A program made the position numbers and the translations under genes. Below are positions 6,259 to 6,571 of a stretch of DNA of 6,571 nt, one piece after another (positions within the stretch are counted from its first letter, which is position 1; each line of letters opens with the position of its first letter). Below the pieces are notes generated by a model that was given only the letters and a program-made list of their open reading frames with translations, ran no database searches and had not been told where the DNA came from. This stretch comes from Pseudomonadota bacterium (lineage in GTDB: Bacteria; Pseudomonadota; Alphaproteobacteria; Rhizobiales; Hyphomicrobiaceae): NCBI GenBank assembly GCA_023428365.1, contig JAEYYQ010000406.1, positions 1 to 6,571 on the forward strand, given 5' to 3'.

Positions 6259-6571
6259 CCCGACACCTCTTTCTGCCGTACGAGGTCGCTGCAGAACGAG
6301 AGACAATCACGCGCGAGCGCAATCTTGTCGTCGAGCGTCCGCATCACCGTATTGACCGCCAGGGTTGGCATCGTGATCTGAGCGGCCAAACCGGCATCGG
6401 TGGAGTCGAGGATGAACCCATCAGCTAAACCCGCGTAGTGCCGCGATATACTCACAGCATCAGGCGAAATGCCCAGTTCGCCCATGATTTTCGCCGCCGG
6501 ACCTTTAATCGCTTTTCCGCCGACAATCGGGCTAACCGCAACGACCGGTGCTTTACTGGCGCGCATGGCGT
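6255..6571 (-). CDS. cofD: 2-phospho-L-lactate transferase, C-terminal third only (5' end beyond window edge)
   Basis: CofD (FbiA) transfers the phospho-acid moiety from the CofC product to FO, giving F420-0 or its dehydro form. About 104 residues are visible, against about 310-330 for the family. The reading frame is open to the right edge, so the ATG at 6566 is an internal methionine and not the start. Seen near the edge: PVVAVSPIVGGKAIKGPAAK, a strongly conserved CofD segment, then ELGISPDA, HYAGLADGFILD and a C-terminal helix. The TGA stop overlaps the cofC ATG (ATGA at 6255-6258). The identity rests both on this segment and on the cofC and fbiC neighbours. The FO-binding N-terminal part cannot be judged. 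Confidence 0.92.
   Translation of the reverse strand, partial: AMRASKAPVVAVSPIVGGKAIKGPAAKIMGELGISPDAVSISRHYAGLADGFILDSTDAGLAAQITMPTLAVNTVMRTLDDKIALARDCLSFCSDLVRQKEVSG
6266..6270 (-). promoter_or_regulatory. Ribosome binding site deciding the start of cofC
   Basis: AGAGG on the minus strand (within AAAGAGGTG), 7 nt upstream of the ATG at 6258. It supports that start over the longer in-frame ATG at 6306. Confidence 0.65.

Noticed and set aside
6259..6306. A longer start (ATG at 6306) for cofC
   Set aside because: It would overlap cofD by about 50 nt. The ATG at 6258 has the ATGA overlap, a ribosome binding site and the conserved N-terminus.
5662..6381. A 239-codon open frame on the plus strand opposite cofC and cofD
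   Set aside because: It is antisense to two recognised F420 genes, has no domain and has shadow-like composition (Arg-, His- and Gln-rich).

Overview
This window carries six genes, all read on the minus strand, so the biological order runs from high to low coordinates. It appears to be one tightly packed operon segment with two functional halves. The first half (about 6571 to 3131) is a coenzyme F420 biosynthesis block: the C-terminal end of cofD (2-phospho-L-lactate transferase), a complete cofC (2-phospho-L-lactate/phosphoenolpyruvate guanylyltransferase) and a complete fbiC (a fused CofG-CofH radical SAM enzyme that builds the deazaflavin FO). These three genes are joined by two ATGA stop/start overlaps. 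The second half (3088 to 1) holds a divergent fold-type II PLP enzyme of 501 residues, followed by both subunits of a glutaconate CoA-transferase-like enzyme. The B subunit runs off the left edge of the window.

Organism: the DNA is moderately GC-rich (high fifties to about 60% by eye), has good Shine-Dalgarno sequences and dense one-strand operon packing. The protein sequences look more like an alphaproteobacterium (Rhizobiales-like) than an actinobacterium. This is inference from sequence style, not from a marker gene. F420 biosynthesis is best known in archaea and Actinobacteria, but it is also established in some Alphaproteobacteria, where the fused FbiC form occurs.

How the genes fit together: CofC activates a three-carbon phospho-acid with GTP, CofD couples it to FO, and FbiC makes FO from tyrosine and the riboflavin precursor 5-amino-6-ribitylaminouracil. 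Together they give F420-0 or dehydro-F420-0. The gamma-glutamyl ligase (CofE/FbiB) that adds the glutamate tail is not visible here; upstream beyond the right edge is a natural place to look. Only 42 bp, with no terminator, separates fbiC from the PLP enzyme gene. The PLP enzyme and CoA-transferase are therefore probably co-transcribed with F420 synthesis. The most interesting hypothesis is that they belong to an F420-dependent catabolic pathway for an amino-acid-like or nitrogen-containing organic acid. The substrate cannot be read from the sequence.

There is no gene-free stretch longer than about 42 bp. I saw no RNA genes, mobile elements, CRISPR arrays or convincing promoters.
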